Notes: a model not told the origin generated them from the sequence alone. A DNA stretch of 64,000 bases from Strigamia acuminata (GCA_949358305.1 OX442320.1:932501-996500); one strand, 5' to 3'. Positions 39,201-48,394 are shown, counted from the stretch's first letter. Numbers and translations are program-made.

Positions 39201-41119
39201 CCCCACACGTCTAAGTGCACTATTTCCAAAATACTTTTTGTCGTAATTCCAATTATTGAGGGAAAACTAGCACGTGTACTCTTCGCCCTGGCGCAAAAGT
39301 CACACGTCGACAACTCCTTATTCGAGAGTTTCAGCCCAAAAACATCAGTTGACTTTTCTAATCCCGCAATTCCCTTTGCATTTAAATGCCCTAGGCGGGA
39401 GTGCCAAATGTCCATCGTTTGAGCCTTATCTTTCTTGTCAAAAGTTTTAACCCCATTAGTAGAATTGTTCCCATTCTCTGCTTTGTCTGCATTGTTTTGC
39501 ACAATTGAACTTGCCTCCTTAGAGGCATTGGCAGTCTTTGCCTTAATTTTATTCGAAACATTCGCTTGCGCATTAGTCGTAACATTCGCAGGCGCGTTGT
39601 TCGCAACACTCGCTTGCCCCTTTATCGCTGGTGCAGGTTTCCCTGACTCACTCGAATTTTGGGTTAATGCGTCCTTAAAACTAGGGTATGTTAGTATCGA
39701 ATTTACAACTTCATCGCCTTTTATAAGCGGACTAGAAGACACTGTCGCAGCCTGTTGCGCAGGTAATGCGGCAGTGTTCACAGGGGAAATACGACAATTG
39801 ACCTTATACATCCGATCACTCGTGCGTTCCGCAGTGATGGAAGGGTCATCAATTTTGTCGTTATAAATAACCATTTTGCCATTTTTAATCATGGTCGTTG
39901 CCCCAGCTTCATCCGTGCGACCCAACGAAATCAAATTCTTCCTAAAGTTGGGTGCATAAAATACATTATGCAATGTAATTGCACGGGTGCGGGTTCCATA
40001 AATCGATGTCAACGTCACATTTTCTATTCCTTCGATTCTCGACTTTCCTTCTCCCTGTTGCACGTGGCCAGTTAATGGCTTGAAGTCGGAGAACCAGTCT
40101 TTGTTGAAGGAGAAATGGTCCGTCGCCCCTGTGTCGACGTACCATTGCGAATCATAATTCGCGTGAGACACGTGGGAAGCCGGCACAGGGGGTTGTTGTT
40201 GAAGCCAAATCGCCGCGGAGTAATAAGAGACTGGAGAGTCACTGAATATGTCAGCCTGTGTGACAGTGGCCTTTTGCTGGCCTCTTCCACGTCCCTTGCC
40301 CCGTGGATTGCCTCTAAATTGTCCAGTTTGGTTTCCTTTTGCTTGGAATTGCTGTTTCGGTGGAGTAGGGCATTCACGGGCGAAGTGGCCCGTCCCACCG
40401 CAAGTAAAACAGATGAGTGGGCCGCCGGGTGCATTTCCACCACGTCCGCGTTGTCTTCCGCCTTGGTTAAAGAAGGCACCAGTGTTCTCCAATGGCGCCT
40501 TGGAAGGCACGCCAAACTCGTCGGTTGTTACATGTAGGCGGTTGTATTCGCCTACCAGGCGTTCCTTGACCGCTGCTGCCGTGAACTCTGTGTCACCCCA
40601 GTGATAAACCGTCTGCTTGACCGGTTCGTATTGGGGTGGCAGCAGGTCAAGATATTGAAAGGCGTGAAACTCATCAGAAATTTGAATCTTGACATCTGCA
40701 AGCTGTACTACTTTCCGATCAACACGTGCGGTGAAAACAAACATCTCTTCGTTTTCATGCAACCGCATGTCTAAAAATTCCCTGCGAAGACGGGCTTTGC
40801 GTGCCCGGGTCGTGGGCTGGTAGGCAGCTTTCAGTGCCTCCCACACTTCTTTAGCAGTGGCCTGGGCAACCGCCACGACCTGTTGGGCCTCGCCGCAAGC
40901 CAAACAAATGGTGGAGCGGGCCCTTTCTTCGCCTTTCTCAAAATCCCTTGTCTCTCGAAACGGTGATCCGGCCGGCGGCTCTTTTGTCTTGCCGGTCACG
41001 TGGCCCCAAACACCGTACGATTGGAGGAGGAGCTGTACCTGTACGCTCCAGGTCGGATAGTTGGTTCCGTCCAACTTTTTCACGTCCTTGTAATCATCAT
41101 GGCGGTCGTAGGACGCCAT
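36272..41119 (-). CDS. gag-pol: Copia-A gag-pol polyprotein, intact
   Basis: A single 1,615-residue ORF in the Ty1/copia order. The start is taken at the ATG at 41119-41117 (GAAATGGCG context); the frame is open 14 codons further upstream without a better start. Domains: copia-type gag (roughly 1-210), CCHC knuckle CFTCGGTGHFAREC near 237-250, aspartic protease VDTGATDH near 329, GAG-pre-integrase zinc region (WHSRLGHL near 572, CDFC near 606), integrase D-D-35-E with LDVWG (637), TDNGGEF (700) and AERAN (736), a Pro/Asp-rich linker to about 1,030, reverse transcriptase with HLDIKAAYL (1,216) and FYVDD (1,298-1,301), and RNase H with YTDAS (1,464), MESEF and FADSQ. All catalytic residues I looked for are present. 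It makes the virus-like particle and performs reverse transcription and integration. Confidence 0.95.
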   Translation of the reverse strand: MASYDRHDDYKDVKKLDGTNYPTWSVQVQLLLQSYGVWGHVTGKTKEPPAGSPFRETRDFEKGEERARSTICLACGEAQQVVAVAQATAKEVWEALKAAYQPTTRARKARLRREFLDMRLHENEEMFVFTARVDRKVVQLADVKIQISDEFHAFQYLDLLPPQYEPVKQTVYHWGDTEFTAAAVKERLVGEYNRLHVTTDEFGVPSKAPLENTGAFFNQGGRQRGRGGNAPGGPLICFTCGGTGHFARECPTPPKQQFQAKGNQTGQFRGNPRGKGRGRGQQKATVTQADIFSDSPVSYYSAAIWLQQQPPVPASHVSHANYDSQWYVDTGATDHFSFNKDWFSDFKPLTGHVQQGEGKSRIEGIENVTLTSIYGTRTRAITLHNVFYAPNFRKNLISLGRTDEAGATTMIKNGKMVIYNDKIDDPSITAERTSDRMYKVNCRISPVNTAALPAQQAATVSSSPLIKGDEVVNSILTYPSFKDALTQNSSESGKPAPAIKGQASVANNAPANVTTNAQANVSNKIKAKTANASKEASSIVQNNADKAENGNNSTNGVKTFDKKDKAQTMDIWHSRLGHLNAKGIAGLEKSTDVFGLKLSNKELSTCDFCARAKSTRASFPSIIGITTKSILEIVHLDVWGPAPVQTLGGAYYYLILIDDFSRFMWIIIMKRKSDVLGHFKRWLLEVERTTSKKVKAIKTDNGGEFISRQWDDYVATIGLKCMRTNAYSPEMNSVAERANRTILNGTRALLFENKFPATLWAELAVSVVYLKNRFLHTGIGGKTPYSVFYNKKLSLRHVKCIGSLTYVHIPSQTRGGKLQDRAWAGALIGYAASTRGYRIWDPNKNQVFLSKHVKIFENNFWFELGTVTSPELENDFDTSSSDSFNGSFSDDDSVVGDPIPAEIPEPPPAIQEVPQPAPQQKVKPALPTTPKPTLRPELRPVAKQAAQQPPLMPVEGNPIFGDGDTGDEPVEEIGGAKGDDGNYFNIYPDNDGEPEIPPGIQTRRGSRSRKKQGNVMLHPELLPLNMAEWERRASVRKDGATAGQIDVVYITPLKDKIRSRVDIARWCDEEGYAYDATLFDFKTLEGDGEPLGFAGFCAVEPETYEEAMYHVKRPDWIKAMREEIDVFDERTVYKEVDKTTLDEGTTLLGSKWIYKMKRDHTGVIQRYRARLVAQGFKQKPGVDFTEVFSPVVNFVLVIVFFCTLVILKGWRDLHLDIKAAYLYGDLDTVQYMEIPKGYRTAHNKHKCWMLLKALYGLHQSGRMWYQVLHIRLLELGFQPLLGLNCVYALDNDAIVIFYVDDIVLFSKDDYVEQCVLKWLRESFEVVSLGPVTLLLGIEFDRSGGMIKIHQRKYIEKLCKAYGIDSCHRVKVPVTPGTMIQGVRTGEKADTSFPYRSLVGSLLFIASRTRPDILFSVIVLSQYNETHSTRHVNMLLQVLRYLATTSNYSINLSNCKNENLTVYTDASFALDQDRRRSFGGHIVYMGGIPISWNCHKQSMTSLSIMESEFLAVVDGVKEVIWLERLYDAKIMFCLERNTPCVFADSQPAIQYCKNRIENRANKHIDVKLHFVRDWFEKGTFSIEHVSGELNVADILTKWLAKSRLNALCEYIFVIDK

Positions 41120-41486
41120 TTCGGGAAATTTGCGACGAAATTTAGTGAAGAACCGAAGCACAAGTCACACAAACCACGTAAATTCGTCGCACGGATGCAG
41201 AATTCCCCCAAAAATGAAGGCGAATAATGCACACAACCCGGGGAATCTCAATAAGTGAGATTGAAAAACCTTGACTAGCAATCCCCCAACTCTTCCGTTC
41301 GCGCCTCCTGGGGCCCGCGGGATGGTTGGGTGGCCGTGAATAAGCCTAGCCAAGAATACAGTGCTACGTGCCCGACTGGACGTAGGGTAGCACCGATTCT
41401 AACAGGGGACCACAACAAAAACCTTAATATATAACAGAGTTTCACGACAAAATTTTAAAGAAAAATACACTTTATGATGTGAAGAC
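41120..41486 (-). other. Copia-A leader, gag-proximal part
   Basis: Untranslated leader between the Copia-C insertion and the gag ATG. It holds a stem-loop AATCTCA/TGAGATT (41244-41262) and a CCCGCGGGCCCCAGG block (about 41309-41323, minus strand), both also found collinearly in the Copia-C leader. A role in RNA packaging is inference. AAGAC at 41482-41486 is the Copia-C target site. Confidence 0.75.
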
Positions 41487-41953
41487 TGTAGGAGTTTTTG
41501 ACCAACCGTATGGTATTTATCATTGTAATGTCGCACCTTTTCGTATTAGTGCGGCTTGGCGCAGTATGCTTAATTATCGTGTAATGTCCCGGACCAGTGA
41601 GTCGGTTAATAATGACTTTTATATAGCTTGTAACGTTAATGTGACCGATTCGTTTACTACGATTGTTATTTGTATCGTCGTCTGCTCAAATGAGCTTTAT
41701 TGTTTATTTTGAATGCATTATCTATTGTTAATGCCAGGTTCTTGATTTATTGTAAAGGACAAATCAATTCCCATTGATTTGTTCTACTTTTAACGTGTAA
41801 TCGATGATTGAGGGCAAATAGCTTCGAATCAGGCACTGTCACTCATGCTTTTATGAAATAAAGATGTCAGCCACCACTGTGCTGGTATGGTGACATTGGA
41901 AAACGAATTACTGGCTCCATTCTTGCGCACACACATGGTCTATAGTTTCTATA
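41487..41953 (+). repeat. Copia-C 5' LTR
   Basis: 467 bp, TGTAGGAGTTTTTG...GTTTCTATA. AATAAAGATG lies near 41860. Blocks CTGCTCAAATGAGC, TTATTGTTTAT, GATTTGTTCTA and GATTGAGGGC occur in the same order as in the Copia-A LTR. A 94-codon ORF crossing the 3' LTR start is not considered a gene. Confidence 0.93.
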
Positions 41954-41954
41954 G

Positions 41955-41976
41955 TGGTAGCAGAGGGTGGTTTTCG
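41955..41976 (+). promoter_or_regulatory. Copia-C primer-binding site (initiator tRNA-Met)
   Basis: TGGTAGCAGAGGGTGGTTTT starts 1 nt after the LTR. It is complementary to the 3' end of animal initiator tRNA-Met (ending CCTCTGCTACCA) with minor mismatch beyond position 12. Confidence 0.85.
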
Positions 41977-43824
41977 TGTGCGCAACGTTAATATAACGTA
42001 GAAATTCGGATTCGCGACGAAATTCTGGCCGGGAACGTCTTTCGCGCGTCGACGGGAATCACCGGAGCGACGGGCGGCAATCGAGAGACGATTCTTCCGC
42101 ACGGCGAACAAGGATTCGCGTGCTCGGTTCGGCAGAGAAGTCGGCGAATTGCGACCGGAGCAGCGAGAGCGGTTTTCGAAGGATTTCGACGGAAATCAAC
42201 GAGGAAAGACAGTAGGAACATTGAGAATTGTATTTTCAATTTTATTTGGCAGTTTACAAGCCTTTTTCGTCGATTTAAATCAACGATGGCGCGTCATACC
42301 AAGATGGCGGCGCCCAGCACCGTTCGTGTTTGAGGAGCGAATTTGCACCGATTTGTGCATTTAATGTGGATCCCAGCGCTGAAAATTACAACGTGGGACC
42401 ACACAAGGATCGTAGGAAACGATTGAAAGCGGTTTGGAACCGAATTAGAACAGTTTTCGGTCGGAAACAAGGTTTTTGGCCGGCGACGAGTGCGAACACA
42501 GTTCGCCAGCGCTTTGAAGCACGATTCACGTATTAAATACGTGCCCACCGATTCGAAGACGTTTAGGAAACGTATTTCGGTGGACAGAGAAGATTTTCGT
42601 GTCCGGGACACGATAAACGACCAGTTTGGACTGATTTTCGAGCGACGAGGCACGCTACGAACTAGCGGCGTCGCATTCGACCCTAAAGTGTCGAAATATC
42701 AACGGATTTCAACAGGAAATCGCGTAAAACAACGTCTGGAACGACGAAGAACTGCAAAAAGGACAGTAAGCAATCGAAAATAATCATTTATTTGTTGTAT
42801 TTTTGCCGAGATGCGTGGAGCAGCCGAATCCAAAATGGCGGCGCCCAGTGCGATACAAGTCTGAGGCCGTGTTTGGACTGTTTTCGAGTCGACGAGTGGA
42901 TCCCAGCGCTGGAAAATACGACGTGGGACCTCATAAAGAGCCAAGGAATCGATTGGGACTGGTTTCGAGACGATTCGGAACATTTTTCGGCGAAAACGAA
43001 GCATTTTTCGTCGACGGCGATCGAGATTGGATTGCCGAAACGTTTTGGAGACGTCGCTCATCGAGAGGAAGTATTCCAACGTGGAATAACGTCAGGTAGA
43101 CGTTTACCGAGGCAGCGACAGACGTCTGGACGACGTCACGGAATTTTTGGCGAGAATTTCGAGTTTTTGGACGTGTTTGGTGCGACGGGCACAAACGCAT
43201 CGCGGATTGGCCCGTGGCGGGTATCTGTGCATCGGGGGACAGGTTAAGTCTTGTGCCAGGTGCACAAGTGAAATTCAGCATTCGGATCGACGTTACAGCG
43301 GCGTCAACGTGGGATTTTGCGACGCAAAAGTCCCGCAAAGAAGACAACGTGCCAACATTTTATTGTTTGACTATTTGGGTTGTCGTGAAACTTTGTATAG
43401 TTTAGAAGTTTTTGTTTTGGGGTCATTTTGTTTGTTCCTTGCCCTTTACTCAGTCGAGTAGCAAGGTCCTATTTCCACACAGGCTATTTCTGGCCACCAA
43501 GTGTCCCGCGGGCCCAGGTGCACCGGTCGGAACTTGGGAAATACTGTGTTGGAGTTTTGCATCTCACTTAGTGAGATTAGCCCAAGGGAAGTTGTGCATT
43601 TTCGCTTTATTTTTGGAGGGAAAATTGTTGTTTTTGTGTATTTGCAAAGTGGAAAAGTGTTTCTAGTGAAAGTGCTGCAAATAATTGGAAAAATGTGTTT
43701 TGTGCCATCACTAAATTTATTAGTGAGTGTGGTGTGGTTGTGTGGCTCAAGTTTTGTGCACACAGTGTTTTGTGCGACGAGAAGGTCTGTAACAGACAAA
43801 GTGAATGCCAGCAACAAAGAGACA
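41977..43824 (+). other. Copia-C leader with a diverged 531-bp tandem duplication
   Basis: 1.85 kb of presumed 5' UTR. Two diverged copies of a segment lie 530-531 bp apart: ATGGCGGCGCCCAG at about 42303 and 42834, and GTGGATCCCAGCGCTG at 42366 and 42896, with matching text between. A stem-loop ATCTCAC/GTGAGAT at 43561-43577 and CCCGCGGGCCCAGG at 43505-43518 are collinear with the Copia-A leader. Short ORFs in both strands here are judged spurious. Confidence 0.75.
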
Positions 43825-45864
43825 ATGGTCGACACACACAAGGCACAACTGAAGGTGAAAACACAGGAACAGAGTGTCATTAATGGACAAACAGTGCATA
43901 GCGCACTTAATGAACAATTTGAAGAGGAAATGAAAGTTCTTGTAAAAGAAAGAGAATTTTTGGATTTGAATTCCGATCTAGATTCGGATAAAATTGTATT
44001 GTTACTAACGTATTTAGTTAATAAGAGCGCACTAACAGACAACTTAGATACTGTGATGAAGGGCATTGTTGATTTAATGCTAGCAACTTGCAAAATGCAT
44101 GTGCATGAAAGAGAAGCGGATGAGGTTAGTAATAGCAAAGTGCGGGGCACTAACAACGTGAATCAAGACAACGAAATGGTTGATTCGAATAGAATTTCAA
44201 ATAACACGGATGATTTGAGCAAAATCCCGAGTGATGATGTACGAAACATCAAATCCCAACATAGGTATGGGAATTTAGAGTTTTTGAACAAGGTTCAAAT
44301 GAAAGCTAGAAATGGAAATAAGAAATTGAATTTCACCACAATTAAAGGTGGTAAGCCCCTCAATGCAGTTAAAACAAAGAAAGAAACTGGGCCTAGACTG
44401 ACTGAAATGGGATATTCGAACAAGGTTCGGAATAAAGAGATTAAAAAGAACGAGGGGGACAGGGTTAATGAAATTAACATTCAAGGTTCTTGTAGGCAGA
44501 ATCAGCAAAGGGTTTTTGTAAAAACCGAAGGAAAGAATCTCCCATCATGGAAACAGAACAGGAAATTAAACAATTTGAGTAAAAGATGTTTAAATGATAA
44601 ACAATTAAATTGTGTAACCACAATTAATGGCGGTGACCCCCTTAAAGGAAATAGGAATAGATCAGCAAAAATGAAATTTTTGAACCGGGTTCAAAATAGA
44701 AAGAGAGAGGGGGACCCAATTAGAAGTGAACTTTTAAGGGAGATTTCAGGGAAATCTCAAAGGGGTTTGAGAAACCAAAAGTCAAGTATGACTGGAATTA
44801 AACAGAATAATCCCTTGAATTCTGGTGCTAAAAACCAGAAAAAGAATCTTAGAAATGTGACAAAGCGGAAAGAAAAGTTTGAAAAGGACCGGGTCCTCCC
44901 ATTAGAATTGTGGCATACCCGGATGGGGTATTTAGATAAAGACATTGTTCTTAACATGAATGGGTCAAGAAATGTTTATGGGGTTCATTTAGTGGATACT
45001 GATCCAATAGAACCAGCAAAAGTTAGAATTCTCCCAACACAAAGGGATAATGACAGGACAGTTTTAGAAGCTATACATTTGAGTGTTTGGAGGGCCCCAA
45101 CAGGGGAAAGATATGTCATTATAATTGATGATTGTTCTAAGTACACATGGTTTAGACCATTAAAGGAAAACAGCATTTTAGTGGAATTTCAAAACTGGTT
45201 AGGTGAAATTAAATGCTTGAGGGGAACTGTAAATGGAGTTTATTTGGGCCCTGGGATGGATCTTTCCCCAAAAGAATTAACAGCATGGGTAGAAGTAATG
45301 AGGAATTCCGGAATTACAACTGATAGAGTAGATTCTGAGAACCCAATGGCTGACCCCATCTCTGAGAGGGCTAATACAGACATCGAAAACACAGTAGAGG
45401 ATTTGATTGTAGAAAATAAATTTCCAGGTAATTTGTGGTTGGAGATTGCCAACACAATAGTCTATTTGAGGAATAGGGCCCCCAGGACTGATTTAGGTTG
45501 GAAGACCCCATACAATGTATTGTATGACAGATGTATCTCTGTGCGACACTTTAGGTGTATTGGGTCAGAAGTTGAGGTTTTTCATGTTAAGAACGGACAG
45601 AAGTGTTCATGGTTGGGCGCTCTAGTTGGATATTCTAGTCCACAAAGAAAATATCGGGTCTGGGACCCGCAAAGAGACAGAGTTTTTCAAACTAACAACT
45701 TAAAGATACATGAGTGGAGTTATTGGCACGAGGGGGAAGTAAAACCCTCTCTGGAATTCCTGGATAGAGATGAAACAACAGATGATATCGGGAATGAAAG
45801 AATGGAAATTCCATCGACGGTTGTTGGGGTGCCAACATCTCCACAGCTTGAATTACGAGTATAA
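43825..45864 (+). CDS. Copia-C ORF, basic repeat domain plus catalytically altered integrase-like region
   Basis: 679 codons from an ATG in strong context (ACAATGG); the frame is open upstream to 43501, but that part is hydrophobic and probably leader. Residues ~40-340 are Lys/Arg/Asn-rich with internal repeats (for example FLNKVQ and FLNRVQ, TIKGGKPLN and TINGGDPLK). From ~362 it aligns with copia GAG-pre-integrase and integrase: LWHTRMGYL replaces WHSRLGHL, the CxxC is gone, HLSVWRAP replaces HLDVWGP (first Asp to Ser, ~420), the TDNGG motif is replaced by TVNGV, and only the Glu of SERAN (~514) remains. The GKTPY-type C-terminal region (WKTPYNVLYD) is well kept. A role in RNA or DNA binding without catalysis is inference. 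The stop is TAA at 45862-45864. Confidence 0.8.
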   Translation: MVDTHKAQLKVKTQEQSVINGQTVHSALNEQFEEEMKVLVKEREFLDLNSDLDSDKIVLLLTYLVNKSALTDNLDTVMKGIVDLMLATCKMHVHEREADEVSNSKVRGTNNVNQDNEMVDSNRISNNTDDLSKIPSDDVRNIKSQHRYGNLEFLNKVQMKARNGNKKLNFTTIKGGKPLNAVKTKKETGPRLTEMGYSNKVRNKEIKKNEGDRVNEINIQGSCRQNQQRVFVKTEGKNLPSWKQNRKLNNLSKRCLNDKQLNCVTTINGGDPLKGNRNRSAKMKFLNRVQNRKREGDPIRSELLREISGKSQRGLRNQKSSMTGIKQNNPLNSGAKNQKKNLRNVTKRKEKFEKDRVLPLELWHTRMGYLDKDIVLNMNGSRNVYGVHLVDTDPIEPAKVRILPTQRDNDRTVLEAIHLSVWRAPTGERYVIIIDDCSKYTWFRPLKENSILVEFQNWLGEIKCLRGTVNGVYLGPGMDLSPKELTAWVEVMRNSGITTDRVDSENPMADPISERANTDIENTVEDLIVENKFPGNLWLEIANTIVYLRNRAPRTDLGWKTPYNVLYDRCISVRHFRCIGSEVEVFHVKNGQKCSWLGALVGYSSPQRKYRVWDPQRDRVFQTNNLKIHEWSYWHEGEVKPSLEFLDRDETTDDIGNERMEIPSTVVGVPTSPQLELRV

Positions 45865-47058
45865 TTTGAGAATCCCCCATCGTCGTTAAGCGAAGACGTA
45901 GGCACTAATGGGTGCACAAGCATCGAAAGTGTTGAAAACGAGGAGGAACTTCTAGGAGAAATTGAGTGTGATCTCGTAAAGACACATGTTGATTTTAAAG
46001 CGGATGCGTTTTCTAAAGTTGATGAAGTTAAATTGTCAACACATAGGGAAGTTGACAGCGAAGGAGTCTATGAGGAAAACCTCCCATTGTTACCGAGCGG
46101 AGAAGTTTACATTGTTAATTGCGAAAGTATTGAAAACGAGGGGGAACATTTTGGAAGTGACGAGGAATTTTATGAGAGCCTCACTTATGAGCAGGAATCT
46201 CCCACTTTAGTGGACACAGTAGAGGATGAAATTTCCCCATCCTTAAGTGAGAGGAAACTGGCTGAGACAGAGGGGGAAATTAAAGAGAAACTAAAAGAAT
46301 TGGAACGAGAAGGAAAAGTTAGTGATAAAGGAATTGAATTCCTGGTAGAAAATCCTCCAGAGTTAGTACATGAGGAGATTGACATGAATAATTCCGAGAT
46401 TATTGCGGACAGAAGCGAAAGATTAGGACAGTTTGCATTGGAACTTGAGCCCAAATCTGATGAAGGATTTGAACAAGTTGACCCCTTGAAAGTTCACGAG
46501 ATTTCTTCGGCGTCATTAGAAGGTGGCATTTCCCCGACACCGCCAGAGAAACCGATAGGTGTGAGTGAATATAAATTCATTAGGACAGAGGGGGAATGTG
46601 GAAAGACAAAAAGGCGTAAGAAGAGATGTAAGAAAAACAGGAATATTGCTTTAATGGAAACAAATGACAATGAATGTCAGTTGACGGTGAATGAACCGAT
46701 ATTGGAAAATGAAATAACTAAAATAGAACAGTGCTTAAGTCTCACCGCTGAAGATGACACGGGTGCGAGGCTTAAACAATACTTAGACATGAGTAGGTGG
46801 AGAAGACAATCCACAACACACCAAGTAGACAGTTACACAGAATGGGTTAGTGTTATCTATTCCTCACCGAGCGGTGACCAGATTCAGAATATAAGTGATG
46901 TGGAAAGGTGGTGTGTTGCGGAAGGTTATGTTTTTGATACAGGCCTATTCGATTTTTATAACAGGAATCCGACGTACCCTGCATATCCCGTCCATAATGA
47001 GCGGTTGATTGAACTCAAAAATGCAGAATTGATTAGAGATGAATCTGTTGTGTTCTGA
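45865..47058 (+). CDS. Copia-C downstream frame (integrase-RT linker region)
   Basis: The same frame stays open for 397 codons after the single TAA at 45862-45864 and has no early ATG. This suggests either one nonsense mutation in a formerly continuous ORF or stop-codon readthrough. It is acidic (many Glu) with a KTKRRKKRCKKN basic patch. Its end (SDVERWCVAEGYVFDTGLFDF) matches the Copia-A segment just before RT (VDIARWCDEEGYAYDATLFDF). RT and RNase H are missing altogether, and about 120 bp follow before the PPT. Confidence 0.7.
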   Translation, partial: FENPPSSLSEDVGTNGCTSIESVENEEELLGEIECDLVKTHVDFKADAFSKVDEVKLSTHREVDSEGVYEENLPLLPSGEVYIVNCESIENEGEHFGSDEEFYESLTYEQESPTLVDTVEDEISPSLSERKLAETEGEIKEKLKELEREGKVSDKGIEFLVENPPELVHEEIDMNNSEIIADRSERLGQFALELEPKSDEGFEQVDPLKVHEISSASLEGGISPTPPEKPIGVSEYKFIRTEGECGKTKRRKKRCKKNRNIALMETNDNECQLTVNEPILENEITKIEQCLSLTAEDDTGARLKQYLDMSRWRRQSTTHQVDSYTEWVSVIYSSPSGDQIQNISDVERWCVAEGYVFDTGLFDFYNRNPTYPAYPVHNERLIELKNAELIRDESVVF

Positions 47059-47167
47059 CCGTTATTCAATCAGACCAGGGTTTTTCCCCCCGTTTGGGAA
47101 GTAGTGGAACAATCGAATAGATGGGCTTGTGGTTTTTCCTTTTGTTTGAGTGTAACCATACATTGTT

Positions 47168-47179
47168 CAGAGGGGGAAT
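47168..47179 (+). promoter_or_regulatory. Copia-C polypurine tract
   Basis: CAGAGGGGGAAT directly before the 3' LTR at 47180. Confidence 0.9.
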
Positions 47180-47646
47180 TGTAGGAGTTTTTGACCAACC
47201 GTATGGTATTTATCATTGTAATGTCGCACCTTTTCGTATTAGTGCGGCTTGGCGCAGTATGCTTAATTATCGTGTAATGTCCCGGACCAGTGAGTCGGTT
47301 AATAATGACTTTTATATAGCTTGTAACGTTAATGTGACCGATTCGTTTACTACGATTGTTATTTGTATCGTCGTCTGCTCAAATGAGCTTTATTGTTTAT
47401 TTTGAATGCATTATCTATTGTTAATGCCAGGTTCTTGATTTATTGTAAAGGACAAATCAATTCCCATTGATTTGTTCTACTTTTAACGTGTAATCGATGA
47501 TTGAGGGCAAATAGCTTCGAATCAGGCACTGTCACTCATGCTTTTATGAAATAAAGATGTCAGCCACCACTGTGCTGGTATGGTGACATTGGAAAACGAA
47601 TTACTGGCTCCATTCTTGCGCACACACATGGTCTATAGTTTCTATA
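47180..47646 (+). repeat. Copia-C 3' LTR
   Basis: 467 bp, no difference from 41487-41953 noticed. It is followed by the AAGAC duplication and the resumed Copia-A leader. Confidence 0.93.
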
Positions 47647-47651
47647 AAGAC

Positions 47652-48377
47652 GGCCAATTACGGGATCCTTGCGCCGTAATTGGTTCCCACGATGCGTAAA
47701 ACGTCGGCTTGACGTTATCGGTGCACGGACATGGCCTGACGTGCTTCCACACGCACACTTCCGTGCTTATGTGGGAAAAAAACGATTTAAATCGGCGGTG
47801 CGCCCGTCGCGCCTTCGTGAAACGAACTCCGGGGTCCGAAACACGGTAATCAATGCCTGCACACACGCTTATCGTGTGCAGGACTTCTCGTTGGCTACAG
47901 ACTTCTCTGTATGCTGTGAAAATCGTCGTTCGCGACGATAAATCCAAAAAGAAAATGGCCGCCGTCGCGAAAATCTTCCGTGATGGCGTCCAAACGTGCT
48001 TATTTCGCACAATATCGACAAATAAATGTTCCTACCGTCCTTGGTAATCCAGTAGTGTGTCTAGTTGGGCACACAACACTGTAGAAAATTCCTACAAAGC
48101 GCCGGGATTCGCACGCACTTGCAGAAATCTCAAAACACGATAAATCCGATCGTCGCTTTTTCCCACGACGTCGGGACGTTGACAACACGTATTTTCCGTG
48201 CTGGAAACGTTCACAAAAACACTCGAACCTCGTTGTAAACTCCGCACACGAATCCACGATGATTTCCGCACCAAAAACTCGTTTTTACGACGAGCCGGGC
48301 GGGCGCACACTCGGCGACTTCTCGTAGTCGCAAAATGGCCGTTTCTTCTTCAAAAACGTCGTTGCCAGATCGTTTTT
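47652..48377 (-). other. Copia-A leader, PBS-proximal part
   Basis: About 730 bp of untranslated leader, GC-richer and rich in CG dinucleotides. It contains AAAATGGCCGCC near 47952-47963 and another AAAATGGCCG near 48332 on the plus strand. No ORF is convincing. Confidence 0.7.
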
Positions 48378-48391
48378 ATCCTCTGCTACCA
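48378..48391 (-). promoter_or_regulatory. Copia-A primer-binding site (initiator tRNA-Met)
   Basis: TGGTAGCAGAGGAT on the minus strand, 3 nt after the 5' LTR, complementary to the 3' end of animal initiator tRNA-Met. Confidence 0.88.
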
Positions 48392-48394
48392 CTT

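Larger units (their letters stand above)
41487..47646 (+). mobile_element. Copia-C, non-autonomous copia-derived LTR element
   Basis: 6,160 bp with 467-bp LTRs (41487-41953, 47180-47646) that look identical, flanked by AAGAC (41482-41486 and 47647-47651). It sits in the Copia-A leader in the opposite orientation. It has a PBS complementary to initiator tRNA-Met and a clean PPT, but no gag knuckle, no protease and no reverse transcriptase. It encodes a basic repeat-rich region, an integrase-like region without two catalytic residues, and the piece that in Copia-A links integrase to RT. LTR ends are TG...TA instead of TG...CA. Its LTR and leader share blocks with Copia-A. Confidence 0.92.

Noticed and set aside
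41479-41712. 77-codon ORF in the Copia-C LTR (also 47121-47405)
   Set aside because: Inside the LTR U3 region; identical in both LTRs only because the LTRs are identical.
43446-44156. 236-codon minus-strand ORF
   Set aside because: Antisense to the Copia-C ORF, Ser/Thr/Leu-rich, no domain.
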